From: Oscillospiraceae bacterium
GTDB lineage: Bacteria; Bacillota; Clostridia; Oscillospirales; Ruminococcaceae
Length of the DNA stretch: 64,000 nucleotides
Reading direction: 5' to 3'
Assembly (NCBI GenBank): GCA_022508885.1
Contig: JAFLUG010000003.1
Location: forward strand, 1-64,000
Under the pieces are notes generated by a model. It ran no database searches. It was not told where the DNA came from and saw only the letters and a list, made by a program, of their open reading frames with translations. Shown here piece after piece: positions 35,348 through 43,701 of this stretch (position 1 is its first letter; the number at the start of each line of letters is the position of its first letter). The position numbers and the translations under genes were made by a program.

Positions 35348-36199
35348 ATGGATGAGAAACTTGTTCGAGAGCTTGAAATTGACGCCGCAAAGGTAAGGAT
35401 AGGCATCATAGATGGCGTTTACAACGCAAAGTGCGGACATCCCGGCGGAGCGCTGTCAATTGCAGACGCGCTGACCTATATGTATAAGCACCGTCTTAAT
35501 GTAGACCCCAACGACCCCGAGAATCCTTCGCGCGACAGGGTGGTTTTGTCAAAGGGACATTCTGCGCCCGCGCTGTACGCTGTTCTGGCGCTGAGAGGTT
35601 TTTTCCCGTTTGATGAGCTTAAAACATTGAGACAAAGCGGTTCAATGCTTGAGGGACACCCCGACAGGAAAAAAACTCCCGGTGTTGACGCAAGCACAGG
35701 CTCGCTCGGACAGGGCATCTCGCAGGCCTGCGGAATGGCACTCGCGGGAAAGCTGTCGTGCGAGAGCTATAAGGTGTATACAATTATGGGCGACGGAGAG
35801 CTTCAGGAGGGCATGGTATGGGAGGCGGCGATGTTCGCTTCTCACTACAAGCTCGATAATCTTGTCGCGATCGTAGATAACAACGGTCTTCAGATAGACG
35901 GCAAGATAAGCGAGGTCATGTCTCCGTATCCTATTGAAGAAAAATTTGAGGCGTTCGGCTGGAATGCGATTACAATAAACGGTCACGATTTCTCCCAGAT
36001 GGAAAAGGCTTTTGACGCGGCTGAGAGAGTTTTTGAAAAGCCGACGGTTATTATCCTTAAAACCACCAAGGGCAAGGGCGTTGATTATATGGAAAACGCT
36101 GTGGAGTGGCACGGAAAAGCCCCCGGCGATGAGGATTATCAGCGCGCGGCAAAACAGCTTCGCGAGCATCTCGCAGAGCTTGAAGGGAGCGTGAAATAA
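35348..36199 (+). CDS. Transketolase, N-terminal (TPP-binding) subunit
   Basis: Subunit of 283 residues corresponding to the first half of transketolase. Visible marks are GHPGGALSIADALTYMY, LSKGHSAPALYAVL, the TPP motif MGDGELQEGMVWEAAMFASHY through NNG, and KGKGVDYMENAVEWHGKAP. Its last base is shared with the next start (TAATG). With the following gene it makes one split enzyme of the pentose phosphate pathway, a common arrangement in Clostridia. Confidence 0.95.
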   Translation: MDEKLVRELEIDAAKVRIGIIDGVYNAKCGHPGGALSIADALTYMYKHRLNVDPNDPENPSRDRVVLSKGHSAPALYAVLALRGFFPFDELKTLRQSGSMLEGHPDRKKTPGVDASTGSLGQGISQACGMALAGKLSCESYKVYTIMGDGELQEGMVWEAAMFASHYKLDNLVAIVDNNGLQIDGKISEVMSPYPIEEKFEAFGWNAITINGHDFSQMEKAFDAAERVFEKPTVIILKTTKGKGVDYMENAVEWHGKAPGDEDYQRAAKQLREHLAELEGSVK

Positions 36200-37140
36200 T
36201 GGCTGAATTAACAAAACGCGCTACACGCGAGGGATATGGCGACGGACTTTGCGAGCTCGGCGAGCTTCGTCCCGATATGGTGGTGCTCGACGCTGATTTG
36301 TCGGCGGCCACAAAGACATCTGTTTTTCAGAAGGCTTATCCCGAAAGGTTTTTCAACTGCGGGATCTCCGAGCAGAATATGATGGGCGTGGCTTCGGGAC
36401 TCGCATCGGCGGGCAGGCTTGTTTTTGCAAGCTCGTTTGCGATGTTTGCCGCAGGAAGAGCATTTGAGGTTATCCGAAACTCCATTGCTTATCCGCAGCT
36501 TAACGTAAAAATCGGCGCGACACACGGCGGAATTTCCGTCGGAGAGGACGGCGCAACGCATCAGTGCTGCGAGGATGTCGGCATTATGAGGGCGCTTCCG
36601 AATATGACCGTAATAGTTCCCGCGGATTATGTCGAGGCAAAGGCGGCGGTTCTTGCCATGGCAAAGCACGACGGTCCGACCTATCTGCGCTTCGGACGCT
36701 TGGCGGTGCCGATATTCAACGGTCCGGACTATAAGTTCGAGCTTGGCAAGGGCATTACCATGAAGGACGGAAAAGATATTACCGTTATCGCGAGCGGACT
36801 TATGGTAGCAGAGGCGGTCGAGGCGGCTCAGGCTCTGCACGAGCAGGGCATAGAGGCTCGTGTGATAAATATCCATACAATAAAGCCCATAGACCGCGAT
36901 ATTATCGTTAAAGCGGCAAAGGAAACGGGTAAGATCGTAACCGTTGAAGAACACAGCATCATCGGAGGCTTAGGCTCGGCGGTAGGCGACGTTGTGCTTG
37001 ATGAATATCCCGTCCCCGTGATCAAGATCGGCGTAAACGATGTTTACGGACACAGCGGTCCCGCAAAGGTTTTGCTCAAGGAGTTCGGTCTCAGTGCTGA
37101 AAATATCGTAAATGTAGTAAAGGCTGCCGTGAAAGCGTAA
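36199..37140 (+). CDS. Transketolase, C-terminal subunit
   Basis: Subunit of 313 residues with the pyrimidine-binding and C-terminal domains. FNCGISEQNMMGVASGLA holds the catalytic Glu that activates TPP; GGISVGEDGATHQCCED and TVEEHSIIGGLGSAV are further marks. One-base overlap with the N-terminal subunit ensures matched translation. Followed by a dispersed hairpin repeat and a strong terminator. Confidence 0.95.
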   Translation: MAELTKRATREGYGDGLCELGELRPDMVVLDADLSAATKTSVFQKAYPERFFNCGISEQNMMGVASGLASAGRLVFASSFAMFAAGRAFEVIRNSIAYPQLNVKIGATHGGISVGEDGATHQCCEDVGIMRALPNMTVIVPADYVEAKAAVLAMAKHDGPTYLRFGRLAVPIFNGPDYKFELGKGITMKDGKDITVIASGLMVAEAVEAAQALHEQGIEARVINIHTIKPIDRDIIVKAAKETGKIVTVEEHSIIGGLGSAVGDVVLDEYPVPVIKIGVNDVYGHSGPAKVLLKEFGLSAENIVNVVKAAVKA

Positions 37141-37150
37141 AAGGCGTCGT

Positions 37151-37210
37151 ACAAAAAGTCTTTGGAAAAGGGTGTGGGGAAAACCTTTCTTCAGAAAGGT
37201 TTTCCCTACA
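37151..37210 (+). repeat. Dispersed hairpin repeat, copy 1
   Basis: About 60 bp starting ACAAAAAGTCTTTGGAAAAG and ending in a 14-bp perfect hairpin (37177-37190 with 37193-37206). Near-identical to 52017-52080. Sits after the transketolase operon and may act as a terminator. Confidence 0.85.
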
Positions 37211-37249
37211 TTTAGTTTTGTATATTTTTGAGAGTTTTTATACAGTTTG

Positions 37250-37276
37250 ACGCGTGTTGAAAAACACGCGTTTTTT
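37250..37276 (+). terminator. Strong terminator with GAAA tetraloop
   Basis: A 9-bp stem ACGCGTGTT / AACACGCGT closed by GAAA, then six T. Ends the transketolase transcription unit. Confidence 0.9.
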
Positions 37277-37320
37277 ATTGATTGCATTATCTGCAAATTG
37301 TACAAAATTGATAAAATCTA

Positions 37321-37349
37321 TTGACATACGCAAACTTATATTGTATAAT
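37321..37349 (+). promoter_or_regulatory. Perfect consensus sigma-A promoter for the FtsK-like gene
   Basis: TTGACA (37321-37326), 17-bp spacer, TATAAT (37344-37349). AAGGAG at 37385-37390 leads to ATG 37400. Confidence 0.85.
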
Positions 37350-37399
37350 AAATATAAGTTGTGGTGTATCTACAAATACAAAACAAGGAGAATTGAGTT

Positions 37400-40300
37400 A
37401 TGGCTGATCTGGTTAATGAAATGCTTAGTAAATTTACGGAATTGGCTCAAGAGGAAAAAAATATCAACGCTGATATAGACAAGGCGTTGAAAGAATATAA
37501 CGATTATTGCAAATCATCCGATAATGACCTGAACAGAAAACTCGAGGAGATCAGAGGAAAGATAAGAAAAGTTTCCGAGCTTATGCAGTATGCCCGTGAG
37601 CACGCAAGCGATCTTGAAGAAGCGCAGATGCCGTTTGAAACATCCGAGGGCGCGCTTGAAAGCATTCGCCAGACGATAAAGCTCGATTCAAAAAATGACC
37701 CTAACGCCGAGTCGCTTTATACAAAGGCTTCCGGACAAAAGCTGTTTTACGAGGCGGAAATGGAACGAACCAGAAAGCTTATCGAGGGCAGCAAGGTCCA
37801 GGCTAAGCGTCAGTACGACGGAGATGTGGCGCTGCTTGAAAGCAGAAAGGAAAAGCACGAGCAGGAGCTGCGCGCTTATGTATTGTCCGAGGATTTCAAG
37901 CGTTATTTACAGCTGCTGTCCTTCGATAAATCCGCGTTTAATTCTCACAGCACTGTAAATCTCATAGATAAGAGCAAAATTTCGATAGGTCAGCGCAGGA
38001 TACGCTTTTCAGTTCCGATGGAGGTAGAGCAGGAGCTTTCCGCCATATCCAACGGAGAATATAACCCCGCTTCGAGGACAATTGGCGCGCCTTTCAGCGT
38101 TCCTACCCAGACAGGCAGCGTACTGATGCTCGAATATGATGAGAGAAATCAGACCTATCTTATGGGCGGCGTGGAAAGATTGCTCCTGAATCTTATCAAG
38201 TACTGCGGCTCGGATATAACAGATATGGTCTATCTTGACCCTTCAGTAAACAGCATTGAATCTTTGGGTATAATGTCCGCGTTCGCGAAAGGGATAAACC
38301 CGTTTATCATTGCGCCTCAGTCGCCTATTGAAATAAACAGCAAAATGACGGAGATTTACTCGGCGATAAGGTCAAATCCAACGCCCAACTATGTTTCGAG
38401 AGTTGTGGTTATTCACGGTTTTCCCGAGGATTTCGGACCTGAGTTCAGCGACCAGGTAATGGAGCTGGCGAGAAATATCGAGCAGAGCGGCGCTATGCTT
38501 GTAATAGTACATAACGGCGCGGAAAGCGATAACGATATCATAACCGAGCTTCGCAGCATAGCTATTACCATTAGAAGCAGAAATGGCGGATTTTACATAG
38601 ACAAGACCCGTGAAAGCCTTTTCTGGTATTCAAAACCGTCGGATATTCCCGACGCTGTTCGCAGAGCCTTTATTGAGCAGCGCAGAGTTGCGGGAACGCA
38701 AAATGCTGCTTCGGCTCAGCCTGTATATACGGCGCCCGCGCCTGCTCCCGCTGCTCAGCCTGTTGTGGAGACGGTGCCTGTTGCAGCGCCGACGGCTGTT
38801 GAGCCCGAGCCGCCTGTTGAAGAGGATGTTGAAGTACAGCCTGAGTTTATTGAACAGCCCGAAGAGTTTGAGGAGACGGCTGAGGTATTTGAGCCGGAGC
38901 CTGCGGAAGAAATATCTCCGGAAAAAGGCTCGAGAAAGCTTCCGAAAATTGTTGTCGGCGCTCGCGGCGAGTATCTTGACATAAGCAAAAACGCGGCTCT
39001 TATCTGCGGTAAGAACGGCGATGACAGAACAAAGATAGTAAAGGCGGTTTTAGACACCGTAAGAGCCTGCACGCATCCCGACAGCGCCGAGCTGTGGCTT
39101 TTCGACAACGACCAAAGCCTTGTCAATTTGGTAAATCCCAGCAGTACACATCTTAAATATGCCGTGTCGGACGAGTCTGACGAGACCGCGGTTGATTTTG
39201 CGGAGCTTCTTATCAGTGAGAAAAGCTCGCGCGCGGAGCTGTTTAAGGAAAAGCATTTTGCAAATTATGACGAAGTTTCGGGTGATGTTTATCTCCCGAG
39301 GATAATAGCGGTGATAAGTGATTTTGCCGAGTTTATGAAATCGATCGAGCGTGCTCCGAAGTATTTCGGAAGGAACATAAAGAGCTCGCTTGGAAAATTG
39401 TTAAAAAACTGTTCTAAATATGGAATAAACCTTGTTCTTGTTGGAGCGGCATTCACTGAAAACAAAAATGCTTGTGATGCTTTTGTCAATTCAGCCGAAA
39501 GTATCGCAGCCGTTTCGGGCAGGGAGAGAGATCTTAGCGAATTGTTCGGAGGAGATGTTCCGAGCAGGATCCCGGACGGTCACGTTGTTGTTTCGTGCGC
39601 AAACGGCGTGGCGCTTACGAAAATCGATATCCCCGAGCATGGCGCTATAAAGAGCTATACTCAGTCTTATGAGTATGACTCAAACGAAGAAAATTATCTT
39701 GAAAAAAATCCGCTTGTCGCAGACAGAAGCGCGGCTGTTTCATACAGCGAAAGAGAGAGCTCGCGCACGGAGCTTATTGCGGTTCGGGAAAACACTGAGA
39801 TAATGTTGTTTTTGGGAGAGCCCAGCAGAATTTCCGCAAACGTTCCGGTTATCCTGCGCGAGGATTATTCCGAAAACCTGATCATGGTTGCGCCGAAAAG
39901 CTCGGAAAAATCGGCGGCGGCTGTTGTAGCGGCGGCCATAAAGTCGCTTGAAGAGCAGGGAATACAGGCTGAAATAATCGCGGTAAAGGACAATTCTGTT
40001 TATACCGAGCTTTCTATGAACGGAATTCTCAGCGGAACGAGCGTTGTCGAAAGCGACGGAGCGGCGGCGCGTATAAAGGATATCGCTTCTCATCTCGGCA
40101 CGGGAATGATGAACGAGCTTCTGATAATTCTCGGCGGAGATATGCTTATGACTTCTCTTCACGCTGAAGACCAGAATGCCTCAGCAGAGCTTAAGAAGTT
40201 GTTCTTAAAGGGCGCAAAGTGCGGCTGCCGTGTAATGTTCGTGTGCTCAAGCGTAAGTCAGATGGCTTCCGGTTTCCTGTCGCTGTTCAGGCATAAGGTC

Positions 40301-40426
40301 GTTTTCCCGTGTCCGGCGGCGGAGGCTGAAAAGCTTTTGCAGATCAGCGACTGCGAGCTTCTTTACGGAGGGTTCAGAGTTAGCGACGATAGCGAGGAAT
40401 TCTCGGCCGTTCCATACAAGATCTGA
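37400..40426 (+). CDS. FtsK/EssC-like multi-domain protein with degenerate ATPase sites
   Basis: Protein of 1008 residues with no signal peptide or membrane helix. The N-terminal coiled coil (1-180) is followed by a first FtsK-like region (about 205-430), a Pro/Glu/Ala-rich linker (about 440-520), a second FtsK-like domain (about 522-770) and a third (about 785-1008). The second follows the FtsK motor closely: AVISDFAEF (637-645) matches the Walker B region usually read as VLVDEFADL, and GINLVLVGAAF matches GIHLVLATQRP. Its P-loop is G537-K-N-G-D-D-R-T544, without the GK[ST], and the Walker B Asp is Ser640. The third domain has APKSSEKS where a P-loop is expected. It looks unable to hydrolyse ATP. 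It is a single-gene unit with its own promoter and terminator; function unknown. Confidence 0.72.
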   Translation: MADLVNEMLSKFTELAQEEKNINADIDKALKEYNDYCKSSDNDLNRKLEEIRGKIRKVSELMQYAREHASDLEEAQMPFETSEGALESIRQTIKLDSKNDPNAESLYTKASGQKLFYEAEMERTRKLIEGSKVQAKRQYDGDVALLESRKEKHEQELRAYVLSEDFKRYLQLLSFDKSAFNSHSTVNLIDKSKISIGQRRIRFSVPMEVEQELSAISNGEYNPASRTIGAPFSVPTQTGSVLMLEYDERNQTYLMGGVERLLLNLIKYCGSDITDMVYLDPSVNSIESLGIMSAFAKGINPFIIAPQSPIEINSKMTEIYSAIRSNPTPNYVSRVVVIHGFPEDFGPEFSDQVMELARNIEQSGAMLVIVHNGAESDNDIITELRSIAITIRSRNGGFYIDKTRESLFWYSKPSDIPDAVRRAFIEQRRVAGTQNAASAQPVYTAPAPAPAAQPVVETVPVAAPTAVEPEPPVEEDVEVQPEFIEQPEEFEETAEVFEPEPAEEISPEKGSRKLPKIVVGARGEYLDISKNAALICGKNGDDRTKIVKAVLDTVRACTHPDSAELWLFDNDQSLVNLVNPSSTHLKYAVSDESDETAVDFAELLISEKSSRAELFKEKHFANYDEVSGDVYLPRIIAVISDFAEFMKSIERAPKYFGRNIKSSLGKLLKNCSKYGINLVLVGAAFTENKNACDAFVNSAESIAAVSGRERDLSELFGGDVPSRIPDGHVVVSCANGVALTKIDIPEHGAIKSYTQSYEYDSNEENYLEKNPLVADRSAAVSYSERESSRTELIAVRENTEIMLFLGEPSRISANVPVILREDYSENLIMVAPKSSEKSAAAVVAAAIKSLEEQGIQAEIIAVKDNSVYTELSMNGILSGTSVVESDGAAARIKDIASHLGTGMMNELLIILGGDMLMTSLHAEDQNASAELKKLFLKGAKCGCRVMFVCSSVSQMASGFLSLFRHKVVFPCPAAEAEKLLQISDCELLYGGFRVSDDSEEFSAVPYKI

Positions 40427-40445
40427 TTTTACGGTTGCATAATAA

Positions 40446-40473
40446 CAGGGCGTTTTCATTTGAAAACGCCCTG
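40446..40473. terminator. Bidirectional terminator between convergent genes
   Basis: Perfect 12-bp stem (CAGGGCGTTTTC / GAAAACGCCCTG), 4-base loop, T-rich on the plus side. Confidence 0.85.
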
Positions 40474-40480
40474 CTATGTT

Positions 40481-41356
40481 TTAATACCCTTCGATACCGA
40501 GAAATTCCTCGAGACAAAGTCCGCTGTCGTAAATAAGCTTCGCGGTGCTCTTTCCGACATATCTCAGATGCCACGGCTCATAAATAAAGCCTGTTATGTC
40601 GGTCTTGCCCTCGGGATATCTTACAATAAGACCGTATTTATAACAGTTCGCGCCTATCCACTTTGCCTCGTCAGTAAACGCGTAGTCGTTTTCGACAGAG
40701 GTTATATCTGCCGCAAGCCCCGTCTGATGCTCGCTGTGACCGGGCCTTGCGGAGTAGGTGCTTGCTTCTTCAACTCCGTCTAATTCACACCACGCCTCAA
40801 AAACACTTTTCTGAGTTTCATAGCTTCGATAGCCGGTTCTGATTTTCATAGAAAAGCCCGAGTCCTTGCGCATTTTAACTATCGCCTCGCGAAAATCGTC
40901 GCTCAGTCCGTCGCCATAGTCTTCGGGAACAGAATACTTTTTGTTTACAACAATTATCCCGCCGACATATGTTGCGCCGTTTACTACAACCGGCTCGGGA
41001 GCTTTTATTTTGGCGGTGACCGTGCCGAGACAGACTATATCGTCAAAGGAATTTATAACGTGAACTGTTCCTGTTCCGTAGATCTTAGCTTTTTCCGTTA
41101 TCTGAAGCGTACCCTCAACATACATATCTCCGTTAAGCTCGATCTCTCCGTTAAGCACAACGGTTGCTCCGCTTTCAATTCTAATCGCGCCGCCCTTATC
41201 GCAAACTACCTTGTCGTTTATAAACTGTATTTTTCCGTCCGAAATACAAACCTCTCTGTTTTCGGAGATAGTGCCGTTCAGTGTGCCTGATTCCGTACAC
41301 GAGCACAGCATTATACCGATGCTGAAAATTAACAAAAAAATAATCAGTTTTTTCAT
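40481..41356 (-). CDS. VanY-type D-Ala-D-Ala carboxypeptidase lipoprotein
   Basis: Protein of 291 residues. The lipobox LCSC near residue 20 predicts a lipid anchor. A beta-rich middle region (about 30-150, repeated short strands such as IRIESGATVVLNGEIELNGD) is followed by a VanY zinc peptidase domain: SGFSMKIRTGYRSYETQ, the metal motif SEHQTGLAADI, and EPWHLRYVG. It trims stem peptides of peptidoglycan. Start 41356 is chosen for the signal peptide and the GGGGA site. The beta-rich insert before the enzyme is unusual. Confidence 0.88.
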   Translation of the reverse strand: MKKLIIFLLIFSIGIMLCSCTESGTLNGTISENREVCISDGKIQFINDKVVCDKGGAIRIESGATVVLNGEIELNGDMYVEGTLQITEKAKIYGTGTVHVINSFDDIVCLGTVTAKIKAPEPVVVNGATYVGGIIVVNKKYSVPEDYGDGLSDDFREAIVKMRKDSGFSMKIRTGYRSYETQKSVFEAWCELDGVEEASTYSARPGHSEHQTGLAADITSVENDYAFTDEAKWIGANCYKYGLIVRYPEGKTDITGFIYEPWHLRYVGKSTAKLIYDSGLCLEEFLGIEGY

Positions 41357-41426
41357 TTTATCCCCGCTTAGTGAAGGTGCATTATAGAAGTATCGCGCGA
41401 TTCGAGCACCTACCTTTGGCAATACG

Positions 41427-42827
41427 TTATGTTAAAAGCCGTTCTATTACCTTAGCGAACAAAACCGCGTCCTTTAACAGCTCGTCTGCCGTGATAAATT
41501 CGTTGTCGCCGTGCATATGATAGTCAGCGTCGCCGCGCTCCGCGCCAAAAGCAACGCCACCTTCGATGTCATGAACGTATGTTCCTCCGCCTATTGCTAC
41601 GCAATATCCCTTTTCGCCCTCGTTTTCCTCATAAACCTCAAGAAGCCTGCGGACAAGGTCGCTGTCCTCCGAAACAACATGAGGCTCGTCGCCAAGGATC
41701 ATCTCAAAGCTGAAGTTGTTTTCCGAAAAGACCTCGCGGCACTTGTCCTCAACCTCAGAAAGCGTTGTGCAGGTAGGGAAACGAATATCAAAATGCCCTA
41801 CCGCCGAATCCCGCGTCATGGTAAACTTGCTGAAAACGCAGGTAAGGCCGCCGCTTTTGTCCGAGCATTTCAGCCCGAGCGAAGCGCCGTCCGTTTCGCC
41901 GAACGGAAACAGCTTTTCAATTGCTTTTAAAATATCACGCTGTCTGCAATCCGAAACAGGCAGCCTTTTGCTGTCAAACATTCTGTTGATAAGCGAGATC
42001 AGCGCGGTCAGCGCGTTTATCCCTCCCTCGGGAGTTGACGCGTGAGCGGCCTTTCCGACTGCCGAAATTTCAATAAATCTGTCGTCATCGAACTCGGAAT
42101 TTACCGTAAATTCAACTCCGGAGTTATCCTCGGAAATTGCCTCAGTAAGTGCTTCGCGGCTTACAGATTGCAAAACCGCCGAAGCGCTGTCGGGAACGGC
42201 GTTTATCACCGTTCCTCCGCCCATCGACATAATATTCCCACGCCCCGAAAGCTTTCCGATAAAGCAGCCCCTCATCATTCCCTTTTCGATGTTGATAACG
42301 GGAAAGCTTCCGTCGGGAGTAAAGACCTTCGGCGGGAATCTGTCGTGCTTTTTGTATATCTCGAGATCCTCCGAGCCGTTTTCCTCGTTTGTTCCGAAAA
42401 TCAGCCTTACGCCCTTTTTGAGAGGAATGTTCAGCTCCTTTACACATTTAAGCGCGTACAGCGCCGCGACAGCCGGTCCCTTGTCGTCGATTGCCCCTCT
42501 TCCATAAAGCACGCCGTCTTTTTCGACAAGCTCAAAGGGGTCTGTATCCCAGCCGCTTTTGTTTGCGGGAACAACATCGAGGTGACACAATATCCCAAGC
42601 TCTATGCCCTTTTCGGGGTAGAGGTCCGCGCAGATGACCGCGTTTTCGTAGTTGGTAACGGTAAACCCGCTTTTCTCGCAAAGCTCAGCCATTTTCAAAA
42701 GCGCTCTTTTCGGTTCTTCTCCGAACGGCGCGTCCTCGCTCGGTTGTCCCATAACGCTCGGAATAGCGATAAGCTGAGCCAAATCGCCGATTATTTCGTC
42801 CTTTTTGGAGTTGATATAGTTGTTCAT
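41427..42827 (-). CDS. Sapep-family Mn-dependent dipeptidase (PepV-like, M20)
   Basis: Metallopeptidase of 466 residues. Metal ligands are seen in CHLDVVPANKSGW (H82, D84) and GRGAIDDKGPA (D114/D115), with the catalytic Glu in FGTNEENGSED. Near the C-terminus GGGTYVHDIEGGVAFG matches PepV/Sapep. It cleaves dipeptides in the cytoplasm. Start 42827 follows GGGGAAAG; the longer in-frame start lacks a site. Shares the minus strand with murC and the VanY gene, suggesting recycling of wall peptides. Confidence 0.92.
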   Translation of the reverse strand: MNNYINSKKDEIIGDLAQLIAIPSVMGQPSEDAPFGEEPKRALLKMAELCEKSGFTVTNYENAVICADLYPEKGIELGILCHLDVVPANKSGWDTDPFELVEKDGVLYGRGAIDDKGPAVAALYALKCVKELNIPLKKGVRLIFGTNEENGSEDLEIYKKHDRFPPKVFTPDGSFPVINIEKGMMRGCFIGKLSGRGNIMSMGGGTVINAVPDSASAVLQSVSREALTEAISEDNSGVEFTVNSEFDDDRFIEISAVGKAAHASTPEGGINALTALISLINRMFDSKRLPVSDCRQRDILKAIEKLFPFGETDGASLGLKCSDKSGGLTCVFSKFTMTRDSAVGHFDIRFPTCTTLSEVEDKCREVFSENNFSFEMILGDEPHVVSEDSDLVRRLLEVYEENEGEKGYCVAIGGGTYVHDIEGGVAFGAERGDADYHMHGDNEFITADELLKDAVLFAKVIERLLT

Positions 42828-42874
42828 AATTGCTTTCCCCAATAAGAGTATTATTTTCATTCGACCGACTACAT

Positions 42875-43687
42875 TTATACCCCATTCGGAAATAAAATAA
42901 TAATACGATTATATCCGTTATACTCGGTTACATCTGCGTTAATGGAATAATAGGGCAGAATTATATAGTAGTCTAAGTATTGACTTCTGTCGTGCTCATT
43001 GTATGTTGGCTCAAACGGTAATATATCCGGGTTGCTGTATGGCAAGTCCTCATACTGCACTTGTACGGGCGTTTCGGACGAGCAATCAAGGAAAATACAG
43101 TTTACATTTTCGTTGTCAATAATTTCCCGCTGAATGTTTACCCCTGCAAGAAATTCGTAATGCGCAGGCTCACCGACGGAATATTCTTGTATAACTTTTT
43201 CAAAATCAAAGCCGTCTGCCCACTCTATGAAAGCAGGGAATTTATCAAATGCAAAGATATCTTCAAAAGAGGATTTTAAAAAAGGTTTGTCTTTTTCGCT
43301 CAACTGAATATCAAAGCCTGTCATATCCGTATCGTTCTTGATTTTATACTGGCTGATAATAAATTCATTATCATTCTCGCCGGTTAATGTTCTTAATGCC
43401 ATGTCAAAGCTAATTATCTCACCGCTTGGCATAAAGAAAATATCAACAGCGGGCAAATCATACATAAACGGCATGGATATTCTATTATCTTTTGCATCAA
43501 TAATTTCTTCTAACTGCTCTTTCAACCCGGCAAAATTCATTTCATACAGGTTTTTACTGCCTATTCGAATAAAATTTTCCTCGCGGGAAAATTGAGATTG
43601 TATCTCGGATATACCGCCGTCCTGACTGCTGCATCCGACAAAAGAAACAGTTAGCAGAACAGCAAATGACAACGCCAATTTACGCAT
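42875..43687 (-). CDS. Predicted lipoprotein of unknown function, A+T-rich
   Basis: Protein of 270 residues with a lipoprotein signal (lipobox FVGC at about residues 16-19). No domain is recognised. It is acidic, rich in Asp/Glu/Phe/Tyr, and the last 35 residues contain a Tyr-rich stretch (YLDYYIILPYYS). Two 60-base lines counted by hand have 19 and 21 G+C, clearly below neighbours near half. The composition suggests a later arrival or relaxed selection. It is 14 bp from murC. Confidence 0.75.
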   Translation of the reverse strand: MRKLALSFAVLLTVSFVGCSSQDGGISEIQSQFSREENFIRIGSKNLYEMNFAGLKEQLEEIIDAKDNRISMPFMYDLPAVDIFFMPSGEIISFDMALRTLTGENDNEFIISQYKIKNDTDMTGFDIQLSEKDKPFLKSSFEDIFAFDKFPAFIEWADGFDFEKVIQEYSVGEPAHYEFLAGVNIQREIIDNENVNCIFLDCSSETPVQVQYEDLPYSNPDILPFEPTYNEHDRSQYLDYYIILPYYSINADVTEYNGYNRIIILFPNGV

Positions 43688-43701
43688 AATAATTACACTT
43701 C

